Shown here: one piece after another, positions 19,501-30,329 of the stretch
Layout of the letters: every line of letters starts with the position of its first letter
How positions within the stretch are numbered: position 1 is the stretch's first letter
NCBI GenBank assembly: GCA_951213105.1
Contig: OX578134.1
Coordinates: 144,195,880 to 144,259,879, forward strand
Direction of reading: 5' to 3'
Length of the DNA: 64,000 nucleotides
From: Amaurobius ferox
Lineage: Eukaryota; Arthropoda; Arachnida; Araneae; Amaurobiidae
Position numbers and translations under genes: made by a program
Notes under the pieces: model-generated
Database searches by the model: none
What the model was told of the DNA's origin: nothing
What the model saw: only the letters and a program-made list of their open reading frames with translations

Positions 19501-22114
19501 CAAAATCTCCTCCCCAACTTTCAAAAGGCTCCAAAGGTTCACTGGAGTCCAACTCTCCCTCACTCACTACATTAACTTCAACCTCCTCAGACACCTGAAT
19601 TTCCTGAACATGAGCCACTTTTCTACCCTTATTCAAATGATAAGGTTTTTCCTCTGGGTTAGCAACACGAGCCCAAATAATTCCATCCTTAGGAGCTCTA
19701 TATACAGCTCTAGCAATGAAGATGTGGTCATTTTTCTCTGATTCCAGAAGCAAGGTGGAATTTTCCGGAAACCCTTCTGAAAGTTTGATTTTAATAAATG
19801 ATTCAGATAAAGGAGGAATTATACATTTTTGTGAATTTTTCACAATAATTGGCTCTTTAATTTTTGTATTTAGAGTTTCTTTTACTCTACATAAGTTATT
19901 AACAGTTATAATGTTTAAGTTCTTATGCTGTGCCACTTCTTCAGTACCACCTCTAACATGATTTTGCTTTTCCCCCATATGCAAAGTAACAATCTGTGCA
20001 TTTACTACCAAATCTCTAAAAGATTTGCTTCCATTTTCCAAATCGTTAATATGTACCTCTTCACTACCCAAATGTGGCACTACATTATTTTCCGAAAAAT
20101 TTCTGCTCACATACTCTTCCCGAATGACCTGAGACTCATTCACTACCGGTGCCAGATCTGCTTTGCATTTGGCACATGCATTCGTATGGAACTCTTTCGG
20201 TTTACAGTCCTCTACCACACGAACATTTTTTCCACTACTCATCTGCGAGTCAGGCACAGCAATACGCTTTGCGACACTACTTAGGTTTGAGTCTGCAATT
20301 TCCGACTCATTTGCCGGTTCATGATTTGAAATCGAAAGTAAATTATTCGTACATTGATAACCAACAAAAGGAATGGAAAAGTTTGAAAACTTAAAACAGA
20401 AGTGATTATAATCTATAATAGCATTATGTTTATGTAAAAACTTGTTACCAAGGATTACATTATATGAAATAGGAGCTGGTGATTTTAACACAAAAAATTC
20501 GGTAGGGAATCTTTCTTTTCCCAAATTTAGTGAAATAGTGGCTAAACATTCAACTTTAGTATCTTGTGAACTAAAGCTACGCAAAATTGTTGGTTTGTAT
20601 GTTAGCAACATATGTGCAATGGGTACAGTATTTAAAGCTTCCTCATACACTAAATTAATTGAACTACCCGTATCAATCAATATTGACACTTCACTGCTCA
20701 CTAATTTTCCTTTTATAATAGAAGAAGATGACAAAGAATTTGTAATATTATGACAAATATTATTTTCCTCAAAATGTGATGTTTGCCTATCAAAAGTTTT
20801 TCTATTATTATAATTGTGCATGGGATATCTACTCTGATTCCCAGAAGAATGATTTTTGGAATTTTGCAAAGATTTATATGACTCCTTATTTTTATAATTT
20901 TGCGTTCCTTGCTTTCTATACTTCCACTCATTTGCAGACATTTGCCCTCTGTGTCTTTCACCCTGGTGATACCTAGTTCCAGGACTGGTATAAATTTTCC
21001 TACATTTTATACCGTACGCATCTCTTTTTTGAAAAACCTTTTTCCAACACAGTTCTTGAACGTGACCTAATTTACCACATTTGTCACACTTTGGACGCGG
21101 TGAACGCTTTTCGTTAACTTTATCTGAATTAAACTTAAATTTTTCTATTTTACCCCTAAGAAATTCAATGTCCCTTTCCTGTTCTAACACTTTTCTTTTT
21201 AAATCTGACATACTTTCACTTTGATCTGGTGTGAGAACATATTTTTCTGGTGTGAGAACACCTTTTTTTGTAAGTTCCGGATTAGTCAAGTACATAGCAT
21301 TATTTTCATTTAAAATAGATTCCTCAAGAATTGCAAGTTTTCTAGCCGAATAAAAATCTCTAGGGTTTTGTGACAACACCAATCTTTTTAGTTCCGGATA
21401 TAAACCATTAATAAATGAAGTTTTTAAAAGTGTTTGCCTGATTTTATTCTCACTTTCGGAATCTACATCTTCCGGAACAACCTTAAATGAAGCAGCTTCG
21501 ATTCTCATCGAAAACTGTTTAACCGACTCATTTGGTCTCTGTGTAAAGTTCACGAGTGAAATTATGTTTTTAGTAACATTTTCGGTCACTTCAAAATGAT
21601 CTTTCAAAATGTGAATAATTTCCTGCAAATTTTTACAATTTCTGTGCTTTGGATTCTCTTCAATCAATCTATTTGCTTCCCCCTCTAAATTCAATCTCAA
21701 ACAAACTAATTTGTCACACTCACTCCAGTTTGCATGAGTGGCTACTAAATTTAACTTTTCCAAAAACTGTGACAACGAAAGCTCTGAATTTCCCGAGAAT
21801 TTTGGAATATGATGTGCGAACTTAGGTGTGAAAATATGGAATGATTTTAACATGTTATCATTTACCGATGAAGCACTGTTTTGATTTGGCAAAGTGCCAG
21901 AAGAAGAATTCAGACATACCGGCGATTTATCTGATATATTTTCCTCATTAGATTTAGCTTTGTGGCTAACATTTTTAACTTTACTTTTAGAATTAACAGT
22001 ATCCGACTCAGTAGCAATATCAAGCGACAAATTCAAGGAGGAATTTAATTTTTTACTTGAATTTTTACTCATCTTACCGACATTTACTTTTTTGTTTCTA
22101 GTAATTGGAGCCAT
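16511..22114 (-). CDS. gag-pol: Ty3/gypsy gag-pol polyprotein, intact
   Basis: One uninterrupted minus-strand frame. The first ATG is at 22114 (MAPITRNKK), giving about 1867 residues; the frame extends four codons upstream without ATG. Positions from that Met: Gag about 75-340; CCHC zinc knuckle CDKCGKLGHVQELC at 343-356; aspartic protease ILIDTGSS with Asp at 481; a long linker with a β-rich segment before the polymerase; reverse transcriptase about 880-1100 with LDLTSGFYQ and the YIDD active site at 1067-1070; RNase H with Asp 1217, an EKE motif near 1257-1259 and Asp 1284; integrase zinc finger H1468, H1475, C1505, C1508; integrase catalytic D1537, D1596 and E1632 (35 residues between the last two); GPY/F-like GPFEV near 1772. 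No chromodomain and no frameshift between gag and pol. All key catalytic residues are present, so the product could be functional. It would make virus-like particles, copy the RNA and integrate the cDNA. Confidence 0.97.
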   Translation of the reverse strand: MAPITRNKKVNVGKMSKNSSKKLNSSLNLSLDIATESDTVNSKSKVKNVSHKAKSNEENISDKSPVCLNSSSGTLPNQNSASSVNDNMLKSFHIFTPKFAHHIPKFSGNSELSLSQFLEKLNLVATHANWSECDKLVCLRLNLEGEANRLIEENPKHRNCKNLQEIIHILKDHFEVTENVTKNIISLVNFTQRPNESVKQFSMRIEAASFKVVPEDVDSESENKIRQTLLKTSFINGLYPELKRLVLSQNPRDFYSARKLAILEESILNENNAMYLTNPELTKKGVLTPEKYVLTPDQSESMSDLKRKVLEQERDIEFLRGKIEKFKFNSDKVNEKRSPRPKCDKCGKLGHVQELCWKKVFQKRDAYGIKCRKIYTSPGTRYHQGERHRGQMSANEWKYRKQGTQNYKNKESYKSLQNSKNHSSGNQSRYPMHNYNNRKTFDRQTSHFEENNICHNITNSLSSSSIIKGKLVSSEVSILIDTGSSINLVYEEALNTVPIAHMLLTYKPTILRSFSSQDTKVECLATISLNLGKERFPTEFFVLKSPAPISYNVILGNKFLHKHNAIIDYNHFCFKFSNFSIPFVGYQCTNNLLSISNHEPANESEIADSNLSSVAKRIAVPDSQMSSGKNVRVVEDCKPKEFHTNACAKCKADLAPVVNESQVIREEYVSRNFSENNVVPHLGSEEVHINDLENGSKSFRDLVVNAQIVTLHMGEKQNHVRGGTEEVAQHKNLNIITVNNLCRVKETLNTKIKEPIIVKNSQKCIIPPLSESFIKIKLSEGFPENSTLLLESEKNDHIFIARAVYRAPKDGIIWARVANPEEKPYHLNKGRKVAHVQEIQVSEEVEVNVVSEGELDSSEPLEPFESWGGDFDLSHLQKDQKHKLSTLLNKYRQVFAKNVAELSGCRTILHEINLETSVPVYQKPYKVPHHLQGELNRQVTELLEAKIIKPSFSPYNTPVLFVRKPDGSYRLCCDFRKLNKLTITENFPIPNISELIDNLAGATFFSTLDLTSGFYQLHLNPQDSHKTAFSTPTGHYEWCRTPFGLKNAPASFQRLMSLVLAGLSGIYIDDVIISSKTFEEHMMKLEEVFIKLSQHGLRLKPSKCFFFRKTIKYLGFRVSEGKVQPDPHNIDLVQKFKVPTCVKNIRQFLGLTGFYRKFVPDYAKITLPLTNLLKSKQKKFVWSQEAQEAFEILKNRLIQEPILKLPNFNLPFTLHTDASNYALGSVLSQLDENGLSHPVSFASRKLQGAEMNYSVVEKEALAVVWATQQFKHYLLGKHFKIYCDQASLSFIFKLRDPTSRIARWIVSLQAFDYEIIHKPGKHNVVADYFSRCIDESSSKKSQNTQKQTVPKSIVESVPTKISGKVVVQNNDSSENINAIVENSQDQVQTTVEASLVTRIAIGQLKDPRCIKIKNLLEKGVKPYPQKLSFFMKNDMLHCIHKNPKQRQQYNERVVIPQDLVSEILWLCHDSPVAAHCGFQRTLAKISVNYYWPDMHAQTENYVKSCTTCVKNRGFRNNKAPIQKFPITTYPFERVAMDVVGPLPISNSGMKYILVITDYFTRWPEAYPLATVKTEDILACLERFISIHGIPAHLITDQGSNFISEAANNLYKKLGIKKHNTSAYHPQSDGLVERLNGTLVRSLKNLVYSDKGDWDRMIQFALMAHRTSVHASTGESPAHLVFGRDPVLPDALLTGVKYPVYKSTHDYSDDLQVRLKKTFVTVKKNLEEAQESQQLQQHKSAKMPKIKVGDLVYLYTPHIRPGQSKKLSSLNHGPFEVIKQTTEVNFVIQHKNNPCNQQLVHVNRLTPLPPRRSELISSTYNDNIDNSSTQETRQFKSRYFLNHQNRVKTQNVPNSHKYDLRPRGQFIH

Positions 22115-22433
22115 TTTGCATAACAATCAAATATACTCGTATAGTTTAACACAATATGCAATTGCAATGTTCTTAAACAGTATTTACAATAAAACCAGTT
22201 TTTATCAAATCAAATGACATAAATATGCAAACAAATCAATTTTTTTTTATCAAATGGCACATATCAAATTCCAAGAACACTCGTTTTTGAGAACACCGAA
22301 AGCAGAACATGGAACTCTGTTTACTTAAGAAAACACTCATTTTAGCACAACGGTAATTTTTAACCTTCAAAATTTCAATTCTTAAGAAAAAATTTTTTAA
22401 ATTTTAATTCTCTCAGCTCTTCCCCACTCACCG
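22115..22433 (-). other. 5' leader of the gypsy element
   Basis: About 320 nt between the primer-binding site and the gag-pol ATG. Untranslated, AT-rich; packaging signals would be expected here but are not recognisable by eye. Confidence 0.6.
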
Positions 22434-22451
22434 AGAAAAGTAACGGCACCA
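22434..22451 (-). promoter_or_regulatory. Primer-binding site
   Basis: Four nt (GAAT) after the 5' LTR, the minus strand reads TGGTGCCGTTACTTTTCT. TGG pairs with the CCA end of a tRNA, as usual for LTR elements. The primer tRNA is not identified here. Confidence 0.75.
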
Positions 22452-22455
22452 ATTC

Positions 22456-23627
22456 TGTCGCGAACGTTTTGGTATACTCGACAGAGAAGACAAAGTTTTG
22501 AAATCAAACACATTTATTAAACATGAAATAACAAGGCAGTTGATCGAAAACAGTGGAGTACAAGCATTTCTCGCAATAACTCAGAGTTACACTCGGTAGG
22601 GTGACCATTAAGAACACCCCTGGAGGAAGAGGAACCAAGAGAATACACATATTTTCTGATACATAAAATAAACACAATATTCCTCATATTATACTTGACA
22701 TTTATATACGACATTTGTATACTTTGAACATATACGACATTTTCATATAACATCATCAATGACTCGATACTCACGAGGATTTGACAATTAACACTCTATT
22801 CGTTAGGTGGAAGACTAAATATATATAAAACTTTACCTCGTCTCTTTTAAATATAACATTTACAATTCTGTACCATGGGAAAGGATATCAGGATGGACTC
22901 TCGGCATAAACTCATCGAGATTCTTGCGCAGAACAAAATCCATAATGGTCGGGAAACTTGACTACACAACATCATGCTGGCGGAATTCAACATCTTGATT
23001 GGTTACGGAGATTGGTTGATTCGTACCTTAGGACACAAGGAGGAGTCAGGCAAATACAAATCGCTATAAAATGAGCTTTCCCTCTTGCCCTATCAGCGAT
23101 TCAAGCCGACCAGTGAAAGAACCATTTTCTCTTTTTACAAGACTCATTATTCCATTACTACCAGGCTGATTCATTTAAAAACACGAGTGACTCATCTCTG
23201 AACCGAGCCAAACGACTCTACGCACAACTTGTCGAACTATGTTACATATTTTAATCACATCCTTCCACTTTCAAAATCAATCCACCTTTTCTTAAAATTC
23301 GCGATCATACGCGAATCAAACACACACGTCTACATTTTTCCACGACTCCTTCCACACTGCTTCCAAAATCCTTTTTTCAAACGCGCGCGTGCGCACAACC
23401 TGCAAGTTCCCAACTAGCGACTGAGAAGCGAAAATACAAAACTATTACTATTTTTCTGGAACATAAACACTTTTGCGATTTTAGAGTTCACTTCCCTTAA
23501 AAGTCAATGTAATTGAAAACATGTAGAAAAGACATCTATATTTCGAAATTGACACTTTCAATCACACAGAAATAAAACAATACTTTAATATACAATTTTA
23601 ACACAGAGGTGTGAAAGCCTTATCACA
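22456..23627 (-). repeat. 5' LTR of the gypsy element
   Basis: Same length as, and apparently identical to, the 3' LTR (constant offset of 8334 bp). TATATAAA at 22701-22708 (minus) would place the transcription start near 22675. AATAAA lies at 22513-22518. Confidence 0.97.
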
Positions 23628-24149
23628 ATAACATGTAAATAATCAATTTTTATATTAACGCATCAATTTTATGTGTTATGTTAAACTTTAACACATGATT
23701 TTAAAAAAATTGTACGAAGTAAAAAAAAAAGTGAAATATACATTTTTTTTTTCTAAATATTAATGTGTATATTAAAATTATTTCGTTTAAAAGCCTTTAT
23801 AATGCTTTCGTGGATAAGTATTAAACAAATTTATTCTTTTAAACTTACGAATCCAGGATATATGTGAAAGACAAAATGAATATCCAAATGAAGTTATAAT
23901 TATTTTAAACAACTTGTGAGTTCTAGTGAAAAATTGCAAAAACATTTTAAAGTTAATAAATGCAGAAAATCGTTAAGCTTATTTTTTTTTTTATCCCAAA
24001 GGCATCTTCAAAATGAATATTTTATTATATACATTTTATATAGTATTATTTGACTTACCAAAAAGACTCAAAATTAGACGAACTGTATAATAGACAATTT
24101 AGAAACATTTCATCTCGAGTCTCCGTCTATGAATAGACAAATTCATACA
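23628..24149. other. Anonymous AT-rich DNA
   Basis: Starts with the right ATAA target duplication (23628-23631). Nothing else recognised. Confidence 0.5.
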
Positions 24150-25840
24150 TAACATAAATGTAATTATTTATCATCACTTTTATAGTTTGTGGATGTATCT
24201 TTTAGTGTTTTTACTACTTGTCACTGTCGTGATATTCGTGCAAAATATTTTGCACAATTTGGCCATCATATCATGTAGTCTCAAGAACGATAATTAAGTC
24301 CAGTTCTTATTTCAAGTTCGAAATCGGAATATTGCTTATGCACGTGATCTACTATGCACTCTTACATTTTATTTTTCCTTTGAGAATAATGAATGTAACA
24401 GTAAAATATGACAACATTTCGCTGTCGGAAAGTACCACTGTCTGTAAAGAGTAGTCAATCATTCAAAAGTTTTACATATTCTGCGATCACTAAAACATAA
24501 ATGAAGTAATTTATCATCAATTTTGTGTTAGTTTGTTTCTGTATCTTGAAGTGTCCCCACTCCGCGTCACTGCTGTAACATTCGGCACAACCTATCTTTT
24601 TCGTAGAAAACATATTGCACAATTTGGCACTCAAATCATGAGTCTCATGAAGGATAATCAATCCCAATTTTTATTTCAAATGCGAAATATGAATACTGCT
24701 TACACAATTGTGAGCTATCATACAATCTTACATTTTATCCGTCGTTGGAAATTGATAAATTTAACAACATTAATAGAGCAACATTTCTCTGTCGAAAACT
24801 ATTGCTGTCGGAAATAAGTAGTCAAGTAATCTACAATTTGATATTTTGTACACTCACTAAAACATAAATGAAGTCATTTATAGTCAATTTTATAATAGTT
24901 TGTGAAGGTATCTCCCTTGTAGTGTCCTCACCCTGTGTTACTGCAGTGATGTTTAATACAACGTATATTCCTCATACAAAACACTTTGCACAATTTGGCA
25001 CGCCACTCAGGAGTCTCATGAACGATGATTAACCCCAGTTCTTATTTAAAGTGCGGAATCTGAATACTGCTTATGCACGTCAGCTATTATACACTCGTAC
25101 ATTTCATTTGTTTTTCGAAAATAATAAATTTAACCGCAAAATAGAACAACATTTCGCTGCCGAAAAGTATTGCTGTCGGAAAAGAGTAGTCAAGTATTGC
25201 ACAGTTTTATAGCATTGTACACTCACTAAAGTATAAATGAAGTAATTTGTAGTCACTTTTGTAATATTTTGTGAATGTATCTTGCTTGCAGTGTTCTCAT
25301 TCTGTATTACTGCTGTAACGTTTAATACAACATGTCTTCTGCAGACAAAACATTTTGCATAATTTGGCACTCAAATCATGAAGGATAATCAATCACAGTT
25401 TTAATATAATTGCAAAATCTGAATACTTCTTACACACCTTGAGCTTTTATACAAACCTACATTTTATTCGTCTTTTGAGAATAATAAATTTAACCGTAAA
25501 ATTGGATAACATATTTCTCTCTAAAATAAGTAGACAGTTTTACATATTGTGCGATCACCAAGACATAAATGAAGTAATTTATCAACACTTTTGTAATAGT
25601 TTGTGGCGGTATTTTGCAGTGCCTTTATCCCTTGTCACTGCCGTGACATTTCATACAACATGTCTTCTGCAGACAAAACATTTTGCATAATTTGGCACTC
25701 AAATCATGTGTCTCATAAACGATAATTAAGCCCAATTTTTATTTCAAGTGCGAAATCTGAATACTGCTTATACACGTGAGCTATCATACACTTTTACATT
25801 TTATTTGACCTTTGAGGATAATAAATTCAACCGTAAAATT
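24150..25840 (+). repeat. Five-copy tandem array (~335-370 bp units)
   Basis: Unit starts near 24161, 24509, 24873, 25243 and 25578. Each has a TTTAT(A/C)…CA(C/A)TTTT…AGTTTGTG stretch, then a CTGTAACATT-like stretch, AAACATTTTGCACAATTTGGC, ATCATG…TCTCATGAACGATAATTAA, CGAAATCTGAATACTGCTTA, ACATTTTATT and GAGAATAATAAATTTAAC, with variation. Diverged copies; no conserved reading frame runs through the array. A detached fragment occurs at about 26200-26300. Confidence 0.85.
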
Positions 25841-26754
25841 GCAACGCTTTTATTTACTGCACTCTAGGGGGATGCGAGACGCTTTAAATCCTATACTCGG
25901 GGCATGACTTAGGAACTTAACACGAATCTTCGCTGCTATGTGAAAAAAATATTGCTGTACAATGGAATTGTAGATAGAATACAATCAAGTAGATGTAATA
26001 CAATCATGATGGATATTATATTTATTGCGTTCAATTTAAATTTGTCAGGATGCTTTAAATGTTGATTATTTGTGAATTATGATGCTTGTTAGAACTAAAA
26101 GTAATTTCCACTAAAAGCAACGTGTTCAAATATATTTAATTTATTCCATAGATTTAATACACAAGAAATATTATAGTACCAATATTTTAAAAGATTAGTC
26201 GGATTTACATGTATCAATTTTACATATTGTGCTGCACTAAAACAAAAATGGTGTAATTTATTGTCACGTTTGTATAACTTGTGTATGTCTCCTTGCAAAA
26301 GTGTGCAAATCGTAAAATAGATTTATAAAATTTTCATTATATTTAATAGTTATACAAGATTCCCAGAAATGCTCTTAAACATCCTAAAAACTTTTTAAGG
26401 AAAGATCTGTTAGTGTAAATATTAGGTCGAACTATAGTAAATTATAAATTTCTGACAGAATAAAAGTGATTTCCGTGCCCTAGATGCAAAATGTGGAAAG
26501 TCAAGATAAACAAATCCGCCAACAAAGTGAGATAATTAAAAAAATACGATTACAAAGTGGTATATCATGATCAATGTAGTTAGGATCCACACCAGAAACG
26601 CACGATACGCGTATATGGAAGGCAATAAATATCTATGAATAAGTCGTTACATCAAAGACTGAACATGCTGTTAATTAAGATTCCTGTGCATATTTGTGTT
26701 ATCTACTTCAGCATTTCTGAATATGACAGCAATTCACTTATTAATGCTGTGTCA

Positions 26755-26757
<3 letters not shown>
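25841..26757. other. Anonymous DNA with one array fragment
   Basis: About 26200-26300 (ACATATTGTGCTGCACTAAAAC, then TAATTTATTGTCAC, then TTGTGTATGTCTCCTTGC) is a diverged piece of the preceding array. No gene seen. Confidence 0.5.
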
Positions 26758-26824
<67 letters not shown>

Positions 26825-26958
26825 ATACAAATGAAAAAATAAAAAAGAGGGTATACTTATAAGCTGATGGAAATAAAAGGTGAAGACATGTTACAGGATT
26901 GTTTAATCTTTTATACATTATATATATATATATAACAGTTGTATTGTTGATTCCTCCA

Positions 26959-27006
<48 letters not shown>

Positions 27007-27295
27007 AAAAAATAAATTTTTGAAATTCCCAAAAAAGTAATAAAGATAAATTGTAACACCTATATAAAAGCAAAATTTTAAATTTTAAGAAATCAGCCAA
27101 AAAAAAAAAAAAATAGTAATTGAAACACTTTCCACCCAACTAATTCTGGAATTTTAAATTTGCTCAATAAATAAATGTATGTTGCATTCTCTTGTCTTTA
27201 TTAAAATATTTTATTACAATATTTATCAAATATTTCATACTTGTTAAGTATTGTTATTACTTTTAATTTGCTTTAGTTCATATATATACATACAT

Positions 27296-27320
<25 letters not shown>
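26758..27320. repeat. Cluster of (TA)n microsatellites
   Basis: TA tracts at about 26758-26820, 26919-26933, 26962-27001 and 27295-27321, with a poly(A) run near 27100-27113. Apparent long frames here are only translated TA repeats. Confidence 0.95.
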
Positions 27321-27326
<6 letters not shown>

Positions 27327-28087
27327 TCCATTTTTAAATTGGTGTTTTATACATAGACATTATAGTTGGTAAATTAGCCTGCAGAACGTTATTTGGTGCT
27401 TTTTATGCCTTGATTAGTTTCTTGGACAATTTAGCACCAATACAGAAGAATAAATATATTATGATAAATTATAGACTATGATTTAATTTTCAATCTGTAT
27501 TCATCTAAAAGTAATTCTGTGTAAAAAAATATATAAAGTTCATTCTATAAATTAACCTTGTGGAAATGCAAATCTGGAAAGAATGTAACGTAGTCGTTAC
27601 GTTTGAATTATTTTATAAATTAATTATCTGTGAATGATATGCTCTGAATGTTTTTATCCCGATATTTTGAAAACCATGAACTTCAAACTATTAAAAATAT
27701 TGTTTAGACATTTTGCTAAGAACACGCTAAAATTTTCATGAAAATCCATTTAATAGAATACCTTAAATGAGGCTATAAAATATTCAGTTCTTAAGTGAAT
27801 AAATAAAGCAACTTAGAATTTTTTTTATTCCAGTTTAATCTCAAATCAAAATGGATTTTTTGATCTACGACATTCAACGAATTACCTAAGAGAAACATAA
27901 AAAACATAAAATTTCAATGTAACCTTATTTGTATTTAATTCAAATTAATCGGTGATAATAGAATTTATCAGATATTGAAATAGTGTGAATGTGAGATAAA
28001 AATATTTTAAGTTTTATTTTCCAAAGTTATGCTTAATAAAAAAATTAAACGAGAATGCTAATTTTATACTTTTAAAACAAGAAAAAA
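27321..28087. other. Anonymous AT-rich DNA
   Basis: Nothing recognisable. Confidence 0.4.
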
Positions 28088-28499
28088 CAATCATGCATAA
28101 GCATTGATTATGAAACACTTTCCAACTGAAATGTAATTTCATTTAAAAATTTCTAAAATGTGATTCATTCAGTGGTAATATCTTTTACATTATCACAGTA
28201 CTACAGTAATTTATTATACTTAAATATTTAAAACTGTATCGAAATATAAATCATCTGATTCTTTATGCAAAATCAATGAATATTTCATTCATATAACTTG
28301 TATTCCAGACTCCAGAGCTAAATAATTTTGTGTGAAAAAAATTCAGCAATTCTTATGTAAATCATCTTACAATCGCTTGAGATATTTGCATTCTGCATAT
28401 GTTAAAATTAGGCTTCCTTGAAGAAATAATAAAAGTTTAGGGATCATTTAAAATCACAACTATTGTAATTGCATAGGCACGGAATTTAGATACACAGAT

Positions 28500-29352
28500 A
28501 ATATATATGTGTATGTGTATGTACTCAAAGTATTGGAATCGTGCCGAAGATCGGAACTCGAATTTTCAAAGGATCTACACGTTTTGGGACTTCTAGAACA
28601 CGAAAAAACCACTTTTAGGAAGACGTCTGTGTGTGTAAGGGTGTATCTGTGTATGTTTCTGTGTGTCTGTGTGGATATTACATCCACTCTAATTGAAAAA
28701 CTAATGGACCGAATTTCATACAATTTGGTAGGTATGTTTTTTGTGGGAAATCCTGATGTTCATTAGATTATAGTACGATTCGCAATAAAAGAATCTGCCT
28801 TCTTTGCGAAATGGCCGCAGAAATTGCCTTTATCCACTCTAGCTAAAAACTAATGAACCAAATTTAACAAAATTTGGAGTATAATATTTCAATAACCTAC
28901 AAGTGATTTATATACCAAATTTAACAAAATTTTGTATATAAATCATTTGTAGGTTATTCTACTACGATTCGGGAAAAAGGAACGGGCTATTTTTGCGAAA
29001 TGGCCAGCAAAAATCGTTATATATAAAAATAAAAGACTACGTGTGCTCAATTATATCAATTAAATTCCTATTTTATATGTGATTTTTGACAACAAAAAGA
29101 ATAAGACTAACCCCATTACTCTAGGACTAGCCGTTCTTGAGATATTCTAGTTTTTTCGCGTTTTCGCTACGCCACCTTTGACAATAAGTCCAGCTATCAA
29201 ATGAGAACCAAATTTAAGTTTAACGTGTAAATTCAATGTCATTTAAAATACTTATGTTGTGCAGATAAACTCAAATTATCATTGAATAAATAAAGAGAAC
29301 GAATATGAGTCTGCAGAGAAAGACATGTGCTGTCCACATCAGAATTTTTAAC
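28500..29352 (+). repeat. Dispersed repeat family B nested in family A
   Basis: Starts around GTACTCAAAGTATTGGAATC, has a degenerate TG stretch (about 28625-28680), and ends GACATGTGCTGTCCACATCAG. Matches the − copy at 45485-46262 most closely. Confidence 0.7.
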
Positions 29353-30050
29353 AATATTACACCAATGATTTATAGAAGTGAACGGGGATTATTTTCAGGC
29401 CATTTCGAAAAAAATGTATGATCTATATTTAAAGATCCATCAAATTTTTGTCGAATAAAATGTTCAACAAATTTAAGCTGTGTACCAAATTTTAACTCTC
29501 TAGGACGTTGGAAAGTGCATTTAAAATGCCATCAATTAAATTTATCAAGAAGAGTTATATAAAATTTAAAAAAAATGAAAAATTGTTATCTACCAAATTT
29601 ATTTTAAAATATGAAGCCATTCCCATATGCAAAACGTTTAAACATATGGAGAGATATTTATTATATAATATCTCTCTCTTTTCTTTCTGGAAGATATCCC
29701 AAAGTCAGAATTTAATTGAATTTGTTTTTTTCCCTATATTAAATATTTTTTTTAATTAAAAAACTACTTAACATATTTTACTGAATTTTTTTTTATATAT
29801 TCTATGGGATAATGTGAATATTTCCTAAAAATTTCGAAGCAATTCGTGAATTTTAAATTTACTTCAAAAATGTTTGAAAAATTAGGTCCCATAGGGTTCA
29901 ATGTATTTCATTTTTTCAACCCGGGTTCAATAAAAAACTAATTGGGTAATATTATTTATTTATATTCCCATAGGTCCTACAGACCGTCTGAACAACATAC
30001 TAAAATTTCATTTTGATAAACTCATTTTTACGGCAGTTATCGTGCTAACG

Positions 30051-30051
<1 letters not shown>

Positions 30052-30100
<49 letters not shown>

Positions 30101-30101
30101 A
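30052..30101 (+). repeat. (GACA)n microsatellite in family A
   Basis: About a dozen GACA units immediately before the terminal hairpin of family A. Confidence 0.95.
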
Positions 30102-30246
30102 TGAACAAAGTCATAAACACTTTTCAACTTTGTTGTAAAGTGTTAACAATATATTTTATGGTAATATATAATTTGCCCTAATTTAACTAATATAACAGCA
30201 CAATGTAAGAATACGCAAGCGCAATCTATCTTGCTCTCTCATGCTA

Positions 30247-30249
<3 letters not shown>

Positions 30250-30327
<78 letters not shown>
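30250..30327 (+). repeat. (CT)n(CA)n microsatellite
   Basis: CT repeats (30250-30277) running directly into CA repeats (30276-30327). Confidence 0.97.

Positions 30328-30329
<2 letters not shown>

Larger units (their letters stand above)
14122..23627 (-). mobile_element. Complete Ty3/gypsy LTR retrotransposon
   Basis: A 9506-bp element with 1172-bp LTRs in TG…CA form (14122-15293 and 22456-23627), flanked by ATAA at 14118-14121 and 23628-23631. On the minus strand the order is 5' LTR, 4-nt gap, primer-binding site, ~320-nt leader, one gag-pol frame, ~1.2 kb of non-coding 3' region, purine tract, 3' LTR. The order protease-reverse transcriptase-RNase H-integrase and the GPY/F-type integrase end place it in Ty3/gypsy (Metaviridae). 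No envelope frame is seen. The two LTRs look identical in the stretches I compared and have equal length, so the insertion is recent. Confidence 0.97.
28088..30146 (+). repeat. Composite repeat: family A with nested family B, copy 1
   Basis: Nearly identical over its length to 59894-61944 (a few substitutions and a microsatellite length difference). It begins with the family A palindromic start, is interrupted by a family B element (about 28500-29352) and further sequence to about 29750. It then resumes family A (…CCCATAGG…ACCCGGGTT…) through a GACA microsatellite to the hairpin end AACACTTTTCAACTTTGTTG. The same nested structure at two places ~31.8 kb apart means the composite itself was copied. 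Confidence 0.9.

Noticed and set aside
17840..20976. Plus-strand frames of 60-120 codons opposite gag-pol
   Set aside because: They are antisense shadows of the gag-pol frame.
26635..27139. Frames rich in Ile-Tyr repeats, also at 36215-36499, 42063-42290 and 59161-59535
   Set aside because: They are translations of TA microsatellites.
30052..30101. CRISPR-like regular repeats
   Set aside because: GACA and other short-period tracts have no spacers and the sequence is eukaryotic.
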